Below are positions 28,597 to 37,057 of a stretch of DNA of 64,000 bases, piece by piece. Made by a program: the position numbers and the translations under genes. The notes beneath the pieces were generated by a model. The model was not told the origin of the DNA and searched no databases. It was given only the letters and a program-made list of their open reading frames with translations. This DNA comes from Xanthomonas cassavae CFBP 4642 (lineage in GTDB: Bacteria > Pseudomonadota > Gammaproteobacteria > Xanthomonadales > Xanthomonadaceae): positions 107,148-171,147 of the forward strand of contig NZ_CM002139.1 in NCBI RefSeq assembly GCF_000454545.1, given 5' to 3'. Every line of letters begins with the position of its first letter. The first letter of the stretch is position 1.

Positions 28597-29067
28597 ATGC
28601 AGATGCACGACCAAGACGCGTTGATTCATCCCCAGGCCGTAGTGGCGCCGGGGTATCTGGCCAACCACGCGGCACGCGTGTTCAACCGCCTGGTGGATGC
28701 GCAGTTGCGGCCGCACGGCGTGTCGCTGGCGCTGATCGGGCCGATCATGCTGCTGTCCTGGAAAGGGCCAATGCTGCAGCGGGATATGGTCATCGCCTCG
28801 GCGATCAAACAACCGGCCATGGTGGCGCTGCTGGACAAGCTGGAGGGACTGGGCCTGATCAAACGGACGCCCACCCCGCAGGACCGGCGTGCGGCGCTGG
28901 TGGCGCTGACCGCGCGGGGACGCAGGATCGCCACCCTGGGCGGCAAGGTGCTGATCGATCTCAATGCGCAGGCATTGCAGGGGTTTTCTGCCGAGGAGGC
29001 ACAGCAGACCGTGTTGTTGATGCAGCGGCTGATCGCCAACCTGGAGCAGCATGGCCAGAGCCTGTAA
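28597..29067 (+). CDS. MarR-family transcriptional regulator
   Basis: A 156-residue regulator with a winged helix at about 55-105 (MVIASAIKQPAMVALLDKLEGLGLIKRTPTPQDRRAALVALTARG). The start at the first of two close ATGs is taken; the frame is open far upstream without similarity. It is followed 36 bases later by a FAD monooxygenase gene, with a perfect palindrome between them. It is probably the local regulator of that enzyme. Confidence 0.88.
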   Translation: MQMHDQDALIHPQAVVAPGYLANHAARVFNRLVDAQLRPHGVSLALIGPIMLLSWKGPMLQRDMVIASAIKQPAMVALLDKLEGLGLIKRTPTPQDRRAALVALTARGRRIATLGGKVLIDLNAQALQGFSAEEAQQTVLLMQRLIANLEQHGQSL

Positions 29068-29083
29068 TATCACTCCTGATATT
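29066..29083. promoter_or_regulatory. perfect inverted repeat between marR and the monooxygenase gene
   Basis: AATATCA-CTCC-TGATATT has 7-bp perfect arms. It overlaps the end of the marR stop codon and lies 20 bases before the monooxygenase start. It stands out as AT-rich. Likely an operator for the MarR protein; a weak hairpin terminator is less likely because the stem has only two G-C pairs. Confidence 0.5.
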
Positions 29084-29103
29084 TCACTCTTCAGGTGGTT
29101 CCG

Positions 29104-30288
29104 ATGGCCCGTCGCTTCCTCATCACCGGCGCCAGCATCGCCGGCAACACTGCCGCCTGGGCGCTGGCCGGCCACGGCATGGACGTCACCGTGCTGGAGC
29201 AGGCGGCCACGTTCAGGGACGGCGGCCAGAACGTCGATGTTCGCGGGGTCGGCCGCGAGGTGCTGCAGCGCATGGGGCTGGAGCAGGCCGCACTGGACCA
29301 CGGCACCGGCGAAGAAGGCACCGCTTGGATCGATGCGCATGGCGAGGCAGCCGCCACCTTCCGCACCGAGGCCCTTGACGGCGATGGCCCCACTGCGGAG
29401 CTGGAAATCCTGCGCGGCGATCTGGCCCGCCTGTTGTACGAGGCCGCGCGTGATCGCGCCCACTACCGTTTCGACGACCGGATCGCCGGCATCGAGGAAG
29501 ACGGCAGCGGCGCAACCGTCACCTTCGCCAGCGGGCGGCGCGAACAGTTCGACGCGGTGATCGTGGCCGAAGGCGTGGGCTCGACCACCCGCGAGCTGCT
29601 GTTTCCGGAGGAAAACGCACCGCGCTGGATGGACCTGACCATTGCATACTTCACCATTGCACGCGTGCCCGGCGACGACCAGCTGTGGCGCTGGTACCAC
29701 ACCACCGGCGGGCGCAGCGTATCGCTACGGCCGGATCCGCACGGCAGCATGCGCGCGATGCTGTCAATCCAGACACCCGCCGCGGGCGAGCAGGAGTGGA
29801 GCGTAGAGCGGCAAAAGCAGTATCTGCACGACGTGTTTGCCGATGCCGGGTGTGAAGCGCCGCGCGTACTGGCGGGCATGGACACCACCGACGACTTCTA
29901 CTTCGACGCCTTGCGCCAGGTGCGCATGCCGCGCTGGCATCGCGGCCGCGTGGTGCTCACCGGCGATGCGGCCTGGTGCGCCACGCCACTGGCCGGAATC
30001 GGCACCACTCTGGCGGTGACCGGCGCCTATGTGCTGGCTGGTGAACTGGCCCTGCAAGATGATCTGCAGCAGGCCTTCGCACGCTACGCAGCGGCCATGC
30101 GCCCGATGGTGGAGCAGGCGCAGGGCGTGCCCAAGATCGGCGCGCGCCTGATGAATCCCCACAGCCGGCTCGGCATCCAGTTGCTGCATGGCGCACTGAA
30201 ACTGGCCAGCCAACCCGGCGTGCAGACGCTGGGCGCGAAACTGATGACACCGACGATCAAGGCACCGGATCTATCGCGCTATCGCTGA
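29104..30288 (+). CDS. FAD-dependent aromatic-type monooxygenase
   Basis: A 394-residue flavoprotein of the PHBH/TetX-like group. The FAD-binding Rossmann motif is at the start (FLITGASIAGNTAAWALAGHGMDVTVLE, about 5-32). The second FAD motif is near residue 280 (GRVVLTGDAAWCATPLAGIGTTLAVTGAYVLAGEL). An AGGTGG ribosome site precedes the ATG at 29104. It would hydroxylate an aromatic or polyketide-like compound; the substrate is unknown. Coupling with an upstream MarR gene suggests inducible detoxification. Confidence 0.88.
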   Translation: MARRFLITGASIAGNTAAWALAGHGMDVTVLEQAATFRDGGQNVDVRGVGREVLQRMGLEQAALDHGTGEEGTAWIDAHGEAAATFRTEALDGDGPTAELEILRGDLARLLYEAARDRAHYRFDDRIAGIEEDGSGATVTFASGRREQFDAVIVAEGVGSTTRELLFPEENAPRWMDLTIAYFTIARVPGDDQLWRWYHTTGGRSVSLRPDPHGSMRAMLSIQTPAAGEQEWSVERQKQYLHDVFADAGCEAPRVLAGMDTTDDFYFDALRQVRMPRWHRGRVVLTGDAAWCATPLAGIGTTLAVTGAYVLAGELALQDDLQQAFARYAAAMRPMVEQAQGVPKIGARLMNPHSRLGIQLLHGALKLASQPGVQTLGAKLMTPTIKAPDLSRYR

Positions 30289-31150
30289 GGCGCCACGCAG
30301 CGGCCGAACCTCGGCTGCAGCTACGCAGGGCGATGACGTGCGTGTCATCCATCTGACGACGAGATGCCAGGCAGATCACACTGCAGGGTCTGGGCAAGCG
30401 CACCGCTCGTGGCACATGGCCGCTGCACGTCTCCATGTTCCGCGCCCACTTTACACCACCAAGGTGAGGCAGATGCCCGGGCCGGGCGTCTGGAGACGTC
30501 GTGGTGGATTGACCCGCCGACAGGTTCCGCGGCCTGCAGATCGCATCAGTGGCAGTCGGCGTGCAACCACGCCTGCAGCGCGCGCGTGAGCAGCGCGCCT
30601 CATTCGATCAACCGCTCGGTGGGTGGGCGCTCGGCATGCATTGCGTGTAGATGTCGGGATGTTCCGCGCCGCCGTGGTGTGGTCATCTGGCATCGCTCCA
30701 ATGAAGGCAATCAAGTCTGCCCAGCAGCCCGGTGGTGCACGCGATCTTGGGCGAACGTGCTCCTCACGTGCTCCTGCGGAGACGCAGCGGTGCCGCTGCG
30801 TGCCATGGCTGCTCCGCAACACGCGCCATCAGCGCCGGTTACCCGGCGACGACGACGCTCCGGCGCACATGCAGCTTCGGCGTTGCCCACGCGCACTGGC
30901 GTATCGGCCAACAGTGCCACCACGAGCGCCGATCGCTGGAGCAACGGGTTTCCTGCGACTTTACATCGAGTATTTGGCGCGCTACTGGCAACGATTGGGA
31001 ATTTCAGAGCGGCGCGGTTCGTCCCATGATGCTGCCGACTCGCATCGAGGATGCTCGTCTGCCCCGGGCAGCTTCCGGACACAGCACTCAATGTTCGCTG
31101 GTGTTCAACGCTGCACACCAGGCAGCAGCGGCATTGTTGAAGCCGGCACG
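30289..31150. other. 862-bp region without a recognisable gene
   Basis: Lies between the monooxygenase gene and the first gene of the lasso-associated island. Frames on both strands translate to Arg/Ala/Cys-rich sequences with no family pattern. It may be decayed DNA at the island border; no tRNA, integrase or flanking repeat was found. Confidence 0.45.
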
Positions 31151-32368
31151 CTAGGTCTGCAGGTGCCTGCGCTTGAGCAAATGCTGCCTGGCCAACCGGA
31201 TGATGCGCACGCCAACGTAGGCCCAATGCAATGCGCCTGGCAACGGTACGGCCTGGCGATCCATGTCGGTCGGAGCGAGCAGGACGGGCAGCAGTTGCAC
31301 GCGGCCGCGCCAGGTCGATTGCAGCGATAACAGGTGCCTGATGTAGGCAAACACTCCCAGCCGTACCGCCAGATCCGCACCGCGGTCGGATCCGAGCGCA
31401 TCCATGCACGGCAGCAACGCGGCGGCGGCCGGCCTGGCCTTTTGCAGCAACGCAGGCTGCCGCTGTAGCGCGGCCGGCAAAGCGATGCCCAGGCTCGCTT
31501 CTGCCAGCAGCGCACTCAGCGCCAGCTGTCGTTCCACCCCAAGCCGACATGCCAACGCGAGGACCGCCTCCCAATCCACTTGCGCGCTGCGCAGTGCCTG
31601 CGCCATGTCCACCAGCCAGAAGGCACGATGCCAGTGATGCTTGGTGCCGTGGAAGGCGGCATAGACCACGGCCGCTGGCGGCGACAGCGTGGGTACCTGC
31701 ATCCCGGCCACCACGACAGTGCTGAGATGATCGCGCCAGACCTGTTGGGTCAGCGGAAACTGGCGCTCATGGTTGGCCAGCCGCAGATGCAGCTCCAGCA
31801 CCACGCCGGTCGCGTGGTGGTGCAATGGCAAGGCATGGTTGTGGCGGCAGTATTTCACCGGATCGAGCGCGGCCTCCGGTTGCAGTGCGTAGCCCAGCAC
31901 GCTCAGCGCAGAGAGCGCGTCCTGGGTGGCATGCGGCTCGATCAGCAGATCGATATCGCATGCCTCGCGGCGGTGCAGTTGACCGAACTGTGCCGCATAT
32001 CCCAGGCCCTTGAGCAGGCAGCAGCGGATGTCCGCCTGCTGCAGCGCCGCGACCATCTCACGGATGGCAGCAGTCTGTTGCAGCGACTGCAGCAGCATGC
32101 GTTGCTGCCGCCGCCGCAATCCATCGCGCACTGCAACAGGAACACTCGAGGTCAGGGTGTCGGCAGCGGGCAACGCCAACGCCATCCGGTGCTGTGCAAG
32201 CACGCGTTCGAACGCGGCCGCATCGGACGGCGCGGCCGGCAGTGGCCGTCCTGCAGCCGCACCCGCGTGGTGTCGCCACAACGAAAGCACGTAACCGAAT
32301 GCGGGGGACCACGCCGCACAAGCGCTCTCGACCGTCACGGCGCAGTGCGCCTCAACGTGCGCCCGCAC
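31151..32368 (-). CDS. NTP_transf_5-type nucleotidyltransferase family protein, lasso-cluster associated
   Basis: A 405-residue protein. The nucleotidyltransferase signature is at about 115-145 (CCLLKGLGYAAQFGQLHRREACDIDLLI), with the paired Asp DID expected to bind metal. His-rich helices follow. Proteins of this family occur in kinase-bearing lasso peptide clusters; PsmN of the pseudomycoidin cluster is reported to glycosylate the phosphorylated terminal Ser. By analogy this could further modify the phosphopeptide. It is separated from the core genes by three Tail Collar genes. The start is GTG 32368; the N-terminal 50 residues are poorly conserved, so a later start is possible. Confidence 0.75.
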   Translation of the reverse strand: MRAHVEAHCAVTVESACAAWSPAFGYVLSLWRHHAGAAAGRPLPAAPSDAAAFERVLAQHRMALALPAADTLTSSVPVAVRDGLRRRQQRMLLQSLQQTAAIREMVAALQQADIRCCLLKGLGYAAQFGQLHRREACDIDLLIEPHATQDALSALSVLGYALQPEAALDPVKYCRHNHALPLHHHATGVVLELHLRLANHERQFPLTQQVWRDHLSTVVVAGMQVPTLSPPAAVVYAAFHGTKHHWHRAFWLVDMAQALRSAQVDWEAVLALACRLGVERQLALSALLAEASLGIALPAALQRQPALLQKARPAAAALLPCMDALGSDRGADLAVRLGVFAYIRHLLSLQSTWRGRVQLLPVLLAPTDMDRQAVPLPGALHWAYVGVRIIRLARQHLLKRRHLQT

Positions 32369-32678
32369 GAGAATCGCAAGTGGTGAACATGCTCACCCTA
32401 GGGCATCTGCGACATGTGCTACGTTCGCTGTCAGGGGTCATTTCTGCATCTGCAGATTGCGGGGAAACTGAGTCAAGTCCTGATTCATCCACATCGTCGT
32501 GTGCCTGACAACTGGCTTTGTCGGCGTCCCGCCAAGGACGTTCTGTGGCGCACGCCTGCACATTAATAGCATAGCGTTCGCGGCGCCGGCCGTTGCGCAG
32601 GCGCCCCATCCGCAGTGTCACGCGCCTCGTATGCGTGACGTGCGTCGTCGTGGTTTTCACATCAGAAGGAGTGCACGG
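32369..32678. other. divergent intergenic region
   Basis: About 310 bases between the divergently transcribed nucleotidyltransferase and the first Tail Collar gene. It must contain both promoters. AGAAGGAG, a strong ribosome site, lies 8 bases before the Tail Collar ATG. No clear operator is visible. Confidence 0.5.
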
Positions 32679-33218
32679 ATGACAGATGCATATCTTGGCG
32701 AAATTCGCTTGTTCCCGTTTGATTGGACCCCGCGGGGATGGCTACCTTGCGACGGTCGAACGCTGACGATCCAGGGCAACCAGGCGCTGGCGTCGCTGCT
32801 CGGTGCCCAGTACGGCGGCGACGGCAGGACCAACTTCAATCTGCCGGACCTGCGCGGCCGCGTCCCGGTCAGCCAGGGCATCAATCCATCGACCACGCCG
32901 CCGGTGACCTATGCCGTCGGCAGTTACGGCGGCCTGGAAAGTGTGGCATTGACCGCCGCGCAGATTCCTCCGCATACGCATGGCGTGAATGCGGTCAATG
33001 CACCCGCGACCACTGCCGCGGTCGTGACCGCCTCCAACTTACTGCTCGCCCAGACCCCCGCACCGCACACCCTGTATGCGCCAGGCGGATCAACGGTGGG
33101 ACTGGCCGCCGATTCGGTGAGCCAAGAGGGTGCAGGCGCCGCGCACAACAACGTACAGCCGTCGCTGGTGCTGAATTTCTGCATCTGCACGATGGGTCTC
33201 TATCCGCAGCACCCCTGA
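32679..33218 (+). CDS. Tail Collar (MdpB-like) protein 1
   Basis: A 179-residue protein of the phage Tail Collar / microcystin-dependent-protein family. The collar fold is at the N-terminus: YLGEIRLFPFDWTPRGWLPCDGRTL (about 4-28) and YGGDGRTNFNLPDLRGRVPV (about 45-64), then PPHTHGV. The Ala/Thr-rich middle and C-terminal FCICTMGLYP are typical. First of three tandem paralogues with strong ribosome sites. There are no phage structural genes nearby, so these are stand-alone family members of unknown function. Confidence 0.87.
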   Translation: MTDAYLGEIRLFPFDWTPRGWLPCDGRTLTIQGNQALASLLGAQYGGDGRTNFNLPDLRGRVPVSQGINPSTTPPVTYAVGSYGGLESVALTAAQIPPHTHGVNAVNAPATTAAVVTASNLLLAQTPAPHTLYAPGGSTVGLAADSVSQEGAGAAHNNVQPSLVLNFCICTMGLYPQHP

Positions 33219-33242
33219 CGCGGCGATAAAAGGAACAACATC

Positions 33243-33794
33243 ATGGACGCTTATATCGGTCAGATCATTGTGTTCGCCGGCAACTACCAGCCTGAGGGTT
33301 GGGCGTTTTGCGACGGACGCCAGTTGTTGATCAACGATTACCCGGCCCTATACGCGCTGATCGGCGCCACCTACGGCGGCGATGCCAGAACCACGTTCAA
33401 TCTGCCGGATTTGCGCGGCCGGTTGGCGATCGGCCAGGGTCAGGGCGTGGCGCGTGCACCGGCACCGCAATTGACCGCACGGGTGCTGGCGCAGCAGGTG
33501 GGCACCGAGACGGTGTCCTTGCAACTGGCAGAAATGCCCGCGCACCGGCATACCTTGCAGGCACTCAACACACCAGCTACCGCATTGACGCCCGCCGGCC
33601 AGTTGCCCGCCATTGCGCAGAACGGCGATGCGTCGTACTTCACCCCGCCCAGCGGAAGCGCGCCTGCGGTCAACACCTTGGCGACCAACGCGGTGAGCTC
33701 CAGCGGCGCCGGTCAGGCGCATGACAACCGCATGGCGACACAGACGCTGAACTACTTGATCTGCCTGAACGGATTGTTCCCGGATCGGCCGTGA
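33243..33794 (+). CDS. Tail Collar (MdpB-like) protein 2
   Basis: A 183-residue paralogue of the preceding gene. The same landmarks appear: YIGQIIVFAGNYQPEGWAFCDGRQL, YGGDARTTFNLPDLRGRLAIGQG, PAHRHTL and C-terminal LICLNGLFPDRP. It starts 24 bases after gene 1 behind AAAGGAA. Tandem duplication is evident. The role is unknown; members may assemble as trimeric fibres. Confidence 0.87.
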   Translation: MDAYIGQIIVFAGNYQPEGWAFCDGRQLLINDYPALYALIGATYGGDARTTFNLPDLRGRLAIGQGQGVARAPAPQLTARVLAQQVGTETVSLQLAEMPAHRHTLQALNTPATALTPAGQLPAIAQNGDASYFTPPSGSAPAVNTLATNAVSSSGAGQAHDNRMATQTLNYLICLNGLFPDRP

Positions 33795-33818
33795 TCGGCC
33801 ATCGCAAAGGAGTTCGAC

Positions 33819-34406
33819 ATGTCCAACAGTTTCATTGGTGAAATCCGCGCGTTTCCCTACAATTTCGCGCCGGAGGGCTGGCTCGATTGCATGGGGCAGA
33901 CGGTCAGCGTGCAGCAATACTAGGCGCTGTTCGGGGTCATCGGGTTCACCTACGGCGGGGACAACCGCGCAACGTTCGGCTTGCCCGATCTGCGTGGTCG
34001 GGCCGTGCTGGGCCAGGGTCAGGGGCCGGGCTTGAGCAACCATACGATCGGCCAGTTGCAGGGCGCAGACAGCGTCGCGTTGACCTCGGTGTCGCAACTG
34101 CCGGCGCACACCCACACCATCACCAGCAAGTTCATGCCGCCTGGCACTGCCCCGGGTGCATCGTCCAGTACACCGAGTGCCAACGCCTACCTGTCGCGAT
34201 TGCTCAACCCGACCCCTTCGCCGCCGGTCACCACCGCCGCTTTCGCGCCGAACTCGACTACGCCGCTGACGCCATTGGCGCCGAACGCGCTGACGCCGTT
34301 TCCATCCAGTCCGGCGCAGACGCAAGCGCACGAGAATCGCCAGCCGTTCGCGACGTTTCGCTACTGCATCTGCGCCACCGACGGCATCTTCCCACCCCGA
34401 CCATGA
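33819..34406 (+). pseudogene. Tail Collar (MdpB-like) protein 3, interrupted by an amber codon
   Basis: The third paralogue would encode 195 residues (FIGEIRAFPYNFAPEGWLDCMGQTV; YGGDNRATFGLPDLRGRAVLGQG; PAHTHTI; YCICATDGIFPPRP). Codon 35 is TAG (33921-33923), in the middle of the collar fold where paralogues have a sense codon. The rest of the frame is intact. AAAGGAG precedes the ATG, and the stop overlaps the GNAT start. A single base change, amber suppression or sequencing error would each explain it. Confidence 0.8.
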
Positions 34407-34927
34407 TGCCGCCGCAGTTCGCCTGCCCTGGGCCATTGCTGGCACGGGGCATGACGGTGCGACCGGAGTGCGCGATGGACCTGCCGGCGCTGCGTACGCT
34501 GTTCAGCACGCAGCGCTGGGCGGAATTCGCCATGCTGCCGTGGGACGATGCGGCGAAACAGGCCTTGCTCGACCAGCAGTTCGACGCGCAGCAGCGCCAC
34601 TACACCAGTGCTTACGCGCACCGACAGTTCCTGGTGCTGCTGGACCGGGAGCGACTGGCAGGCCGGCTCTATCTGGGCGACAGCGCGGCCGGGGATCTCT
34701 GCGTGCTGGACATCCTGTTGTCGCCGGACCATCGCAACCGTGGCGTCGGCACAGCGCTGCTGGCGGCGGTCCAGGATCAGGCCGCGACAGCAGGCCGGCG
34801 CGTGTTGCTGGAAGTCGACAAAGGCAATCCGGCGGCCGGGCTTTACCGCAGGCTGGGCTTCGCGGCGGTGGGCGACACGGATACCAGCTGGCGCATGGCG
34901 TGGTCCGCGGCGACGACGCAGGGCTAG
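34403..34927 (+). CDS. GNAT-family N-acetyltransferase
   Basis: A 174-residue acetyltransferase with the acetyl-CoA binding motif A (LDILLSPDHRNRGVGTALLAAVQDQA, about 108-133) and motif B (GLYRRLGFAAVGD, about 148-160). The ATG at 34403 overlaps the stop of the third Tail Collar gene, so it belongs to that transcription unit. It converges on the sulfotransferase gene with no bases between the stops. The acceptor is unknown. Confidence 0.88.
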   Translation: MMPPQFACPGPLLARGMTVRPECAMDLPALRTLFSTQRWAEFAMLPWDDAAKQALLDQQFDAQQRHYTSAYAHRQFLVLLDRERLAGRLYLGDSAAGDLCVLDILLSPDHRNRGVGTALLAAVQDQAATAGRRVLLEVDKGNPAAGLYRRLGFAAVGDTDTSWRMAWSAATTQG

Positions 34928-35749
34928 CTAGTGGTAGCCCAGCCAGGCCATTACCACACCATGGTCTGCGCGCAAGCGCGCGACCTGTGCGGCATCCAGG
35001 GCAGCATGCCAGGCACCGGCCTGGCCTTGGCGAAAGAACCGCTGCTGGCCGCGGCGGCGCTCGCTGAAGCCATCGCGTTCCTCGGCGTCGCGTAGCGCGT
35101 CGAAACGGCACGCGGCGACAGCACGCGCGATCCGTGCCGGGGCGGTGGGCAGGCCGAGGAATGCGGCCAGCCGCGCCGCTTCGCGCAATGGATGTGCCAG
35201 CAAGGCCTCATAGCGCAGCAGCAGATGGGGCCCCGGTGCTTCCTGCAGCCACGACACCACGTGGCTGGACCAGGCGCTGTAGCGCTGCGGGGTCTGTGGC
35301 TGATAGCCGGCCGAGCCCCTGCTCATCAGTAGGTCCGCATCACCCATCTGCGCGATTGCGGTGTCCACGTCGACGCGCATGTGATCGGCCCACGACGGCG
35401 CGACATCGCGCGGATCGCGCACGATGTACACCGTCCCCAGGGTCGCCGCTGCCGGGAACAGACGCGCGTCGTAACGATCGTGCACCTTGAGCAAGGCGCT
35501 GCCCTGCGCCGCGCAACATCGGTAGGCGCTGGCACGTAGGCGCTCCAGTTCTGCCGGGAGCAGATCGCCGTTATCCACCTCGACGTAGCGTTCAAGCCAG
35601 GTCCGCGAGGCGGCGTTGGGCATCGCCTGCCCTAGGTTGGCGAGATCGACATGTGACGCGCCGCTCTGCAAGCTGGAGATCAGGCAACGCACCCAGGTGT
35701 TGCCCGATTTGGGATAGGACGCGAGCCAGACGATACCGCGCTCGTTCAC
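34928..35749 (-). CDS. sulfotransferase-domain protein, candidate lasso peptide tailoring enzyme
   Basis: A 273-residue cytosolic sulfotransferase fold. The 5'-phosphosulfate loop YPKSGNTW (about 11-18) and the 3'-phosphate motif IVRDPRDVAPS (about 110-120) define PAPS binding, and the C-terminal GQQRFFRQGQAGAWHAALDAAQ matches the RKG-like loop region. The GTG start overlaps the kinase stop (GTGA), implying coupling to the HprK-like kinase and PqqD-like genes. The acceptor is inferred to be the lasso peptide or its modification, but a polysaccharide substrate is possible given the adjacent locus. Confidence 0.82.
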   Translation of the reverse strand: MNERGIVWLASYPKSGNTWVRCLISSLQSGASHVDLANLGQAMPNAASRTWLERYVEVDNGDLLPAELERLRASAYRCCAAQGSALLKVHDRYDARLFPAAATLGTVYIVRDPRDVAPSWADHMRVDVDTAIAQMGDADLLMSRGSAGYQPQTPQRYSAWSSHVVSWLQEAPGPHLLLRYEALLAHPLREAARLAAFLGLPTAPARIARAVAACRFDALRDAEERDGFSERRRGQQRFFRQGQAGAWHAALDAAQVARLRADHGVVMAWLGYH

Positions 35750-36672
35750 ACCAGGCCGCTTTCGATGAGTTCGGCGGTGGCGGCCAGCGCATCGAAACGG
35801 CGCGGCCGCTGTAGACGCCAGGTCGGCACCTGGCGGGCGATCGCCGCCGCCTGCGCGAATGTGGTTGCACGCAGCCCCATGCGCGCAGCGGCCTGCGGTC
35901 GCGCCAGATTGGCGTGCAGCAGAGGCAGCGCGGCTGCGGGACTGCATCGTTGCAACTGCGGGTCCGGCGCGTCCTGAAGCAGCAGGATCGCATCCAACCG
36001 TGCTGGCGTGGCATCGAACCCTGCGTGCGGGCGCAGATCGAACTTGTCCATGCCCAGACGCACCCGCGACAAGCCGTCGCTGGGGAGATGCAGAGCATGC
36101 AGCGTGTCGTGCCACAGTTTCAGCCGCGGGAAAGCCGGCAGCACCTCGATGCTGCGCTCGTCGCAACGGAGGACGGTCAGATCGTCGCTGAAAAGGCCAT
36201 GGCCGCGCTTGAGCAAGGCCGCAGATAGCGTGGATTTGCCGGCACCACTGTGGCCGGCGATGGCCACGGTCTTCCCGCCGATGCGCACGCACGCGGCATG
36301 CAGCGGAAACAGTCCGCGTTGCAGGGACAGATAGCCCAGCGCCGACCCCAGCAAGAACAGCCGCCACCCCTCATCGCGCAGGTTCAAACGTTGCACACGG
36401 ATCGATCTGCCTGCCTGCACGTGGAGGCGGACCAGCTCCGGAATCTGCAGCAGCACCGAACCGTCGCGACCGACCTCGAACCACGACCCGGGCAGCTGTG
36501 CCGGATCGAGCCGGTCAGGCACTGCCGCTTCCTCGATGGTCACATCCACGCCATCCCCGTCGTCTGCCAGATTCGTTCCCGACCAGGGAGCAAGCTCGGG
36601 AAGTGCCAGCGTGCTCCGGACCCGCCAGCCACACAGCACATAGTCATGCCGGACCTGCCTGGAGGTAGACAC
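35746..36672 (-). CDS. HprK-like lasso peptide kinase
   Basis: About 308 residues from GTG 36672; a TTG at 36699 that overlaps the PqqD stop is an alternative start. The C-terminal half resembles the HPr kinase catalytic domain: LHAACV (about 124-129), Walker A GHSGAGKS (140-147) and FSDDLTVL near 160. No HPr or PTS genes are nearby. In paeninodin-type clusters such kinases phosphorylate the C-terminal Ser side chain of the precursor, and the precursor here ends in Gly-Ser. Translationally coupled to the sulfotransferase. Confidence 0.8.
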   Translation of the reverse strand: MSTSRQVRHDYVLCGWRVRSTLALPELAPWSGTNLADDGDGVDVTIEEAAVPDRLDPAQLPGSWFEVGRDGSVLLQIPELVRLHVQAGRSIRVQRLNLRDEGWRLFLLGSALGYLSLQRGLFPLHAACVRIGGKTVAIAGHSGAGKSTLSAALLKRGHGLFSDDLTVLRCDERSIEVLPAFPRLKLWHDTLHALHLPSDGLSRVRLGMDKFDLRPHAGFDATPARLDAILLLQDAPDPQLQRCSPAAALPLLHANLARPQAAARMGLRATTFAQAAAIARQVPTWRLQRPRRFDALAATAELIESGLV

Positions 36673-36695
36673 AGCTGCGCGAGGGTGGCCCTGGA

Positions 36696-36977
36696 TCAAG
36701 CGCGGATCTCGACCGCACCGGCGCCGTGCAACGTTTCCAGCAGCGCGATCACGTCTGCCTCGATGATGGATCTGGCCGTGGCGTATTGCGCGCTGAGTCG
36801 ATCGCATAGATCGCCGAGGGTGCGCGGCGAAGCAATCTGCATCCAGACATCCTTGCCGACCGGGTCGAGCGAGAAGTACAGGCCGCGCTCGGTACTCATG
36901 ATCACCAGTTCTTCGCCCATTTCAGCGGTAAGACACCCCGGGGCTTGTGCGATCAGAGTCGTCGGAGCGATGCGCAT
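36696..36977 (-). CDS. PqqD-like RiPP recognition protein (lasso B1)
   Basis: A 93-residue PqqD-fold protein (TAEMGEELVIMSTERGLYFSLDPVGKDVWMQIASPRTLGDLCDRLSAQY, about 17-65). It is the discrete leader-peptide-binding B1 subunit of lasso systems, which delivers the precursor to the B2 protease. No PQQ biosynthesis genes are present. It lies 80 bases downstream of the methyltransferase and just before the kinase gene, all in one direction. Confidence 0.85.
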   Translation of the reverse strand: MRIAPTTLIAQAPGCLTAEMGEELVIMSTERGLYFSLDPVGKDVWMQIASPRTLGDLCDRLSAQYATARSIIEADVIALLETLHGAGAVEIRA

Positions 36978-37057
36978 GACAGGGCCGATAGCGTGGGAAA
37001 CGAAACCTTACCTGGGAAGCGCGGTGACTGGAAAGCCGGCGCGGTTTCGACGGACGC

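Noticed and set aside
30451..31574. Several 100-280-codon frames between the monooxygenase and nucleotidyltransferase genes
   Set aside because: Arg/Cys/Ala-rich translations, no ribosome site or family pattern, and mutual overlap on both strands.
32679..34406. Tail Collar genes as part of a prophage or tailocin
   Set aside because: No other structural, lysis, integrase or regulatory phage genes are nearby; these are stand-alone MdpB-type paralogues.
35746..36672. HprK-like gene as a true HPr kinase of the PTS
   Set aside because: No ptsH/ptsI/ptsN or rpoN context; it lies in the lasso unit, and the precursor has the Ser end used by lasso kinases.
36696..36977. PqqD-like gene as evidence for PQQ cofactor biosynthesis
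   Set aside because: No pqqA, pqqC or pqqE nearby; all neighbours point to a lasso peptide, in which the same fold is the B1 protein.
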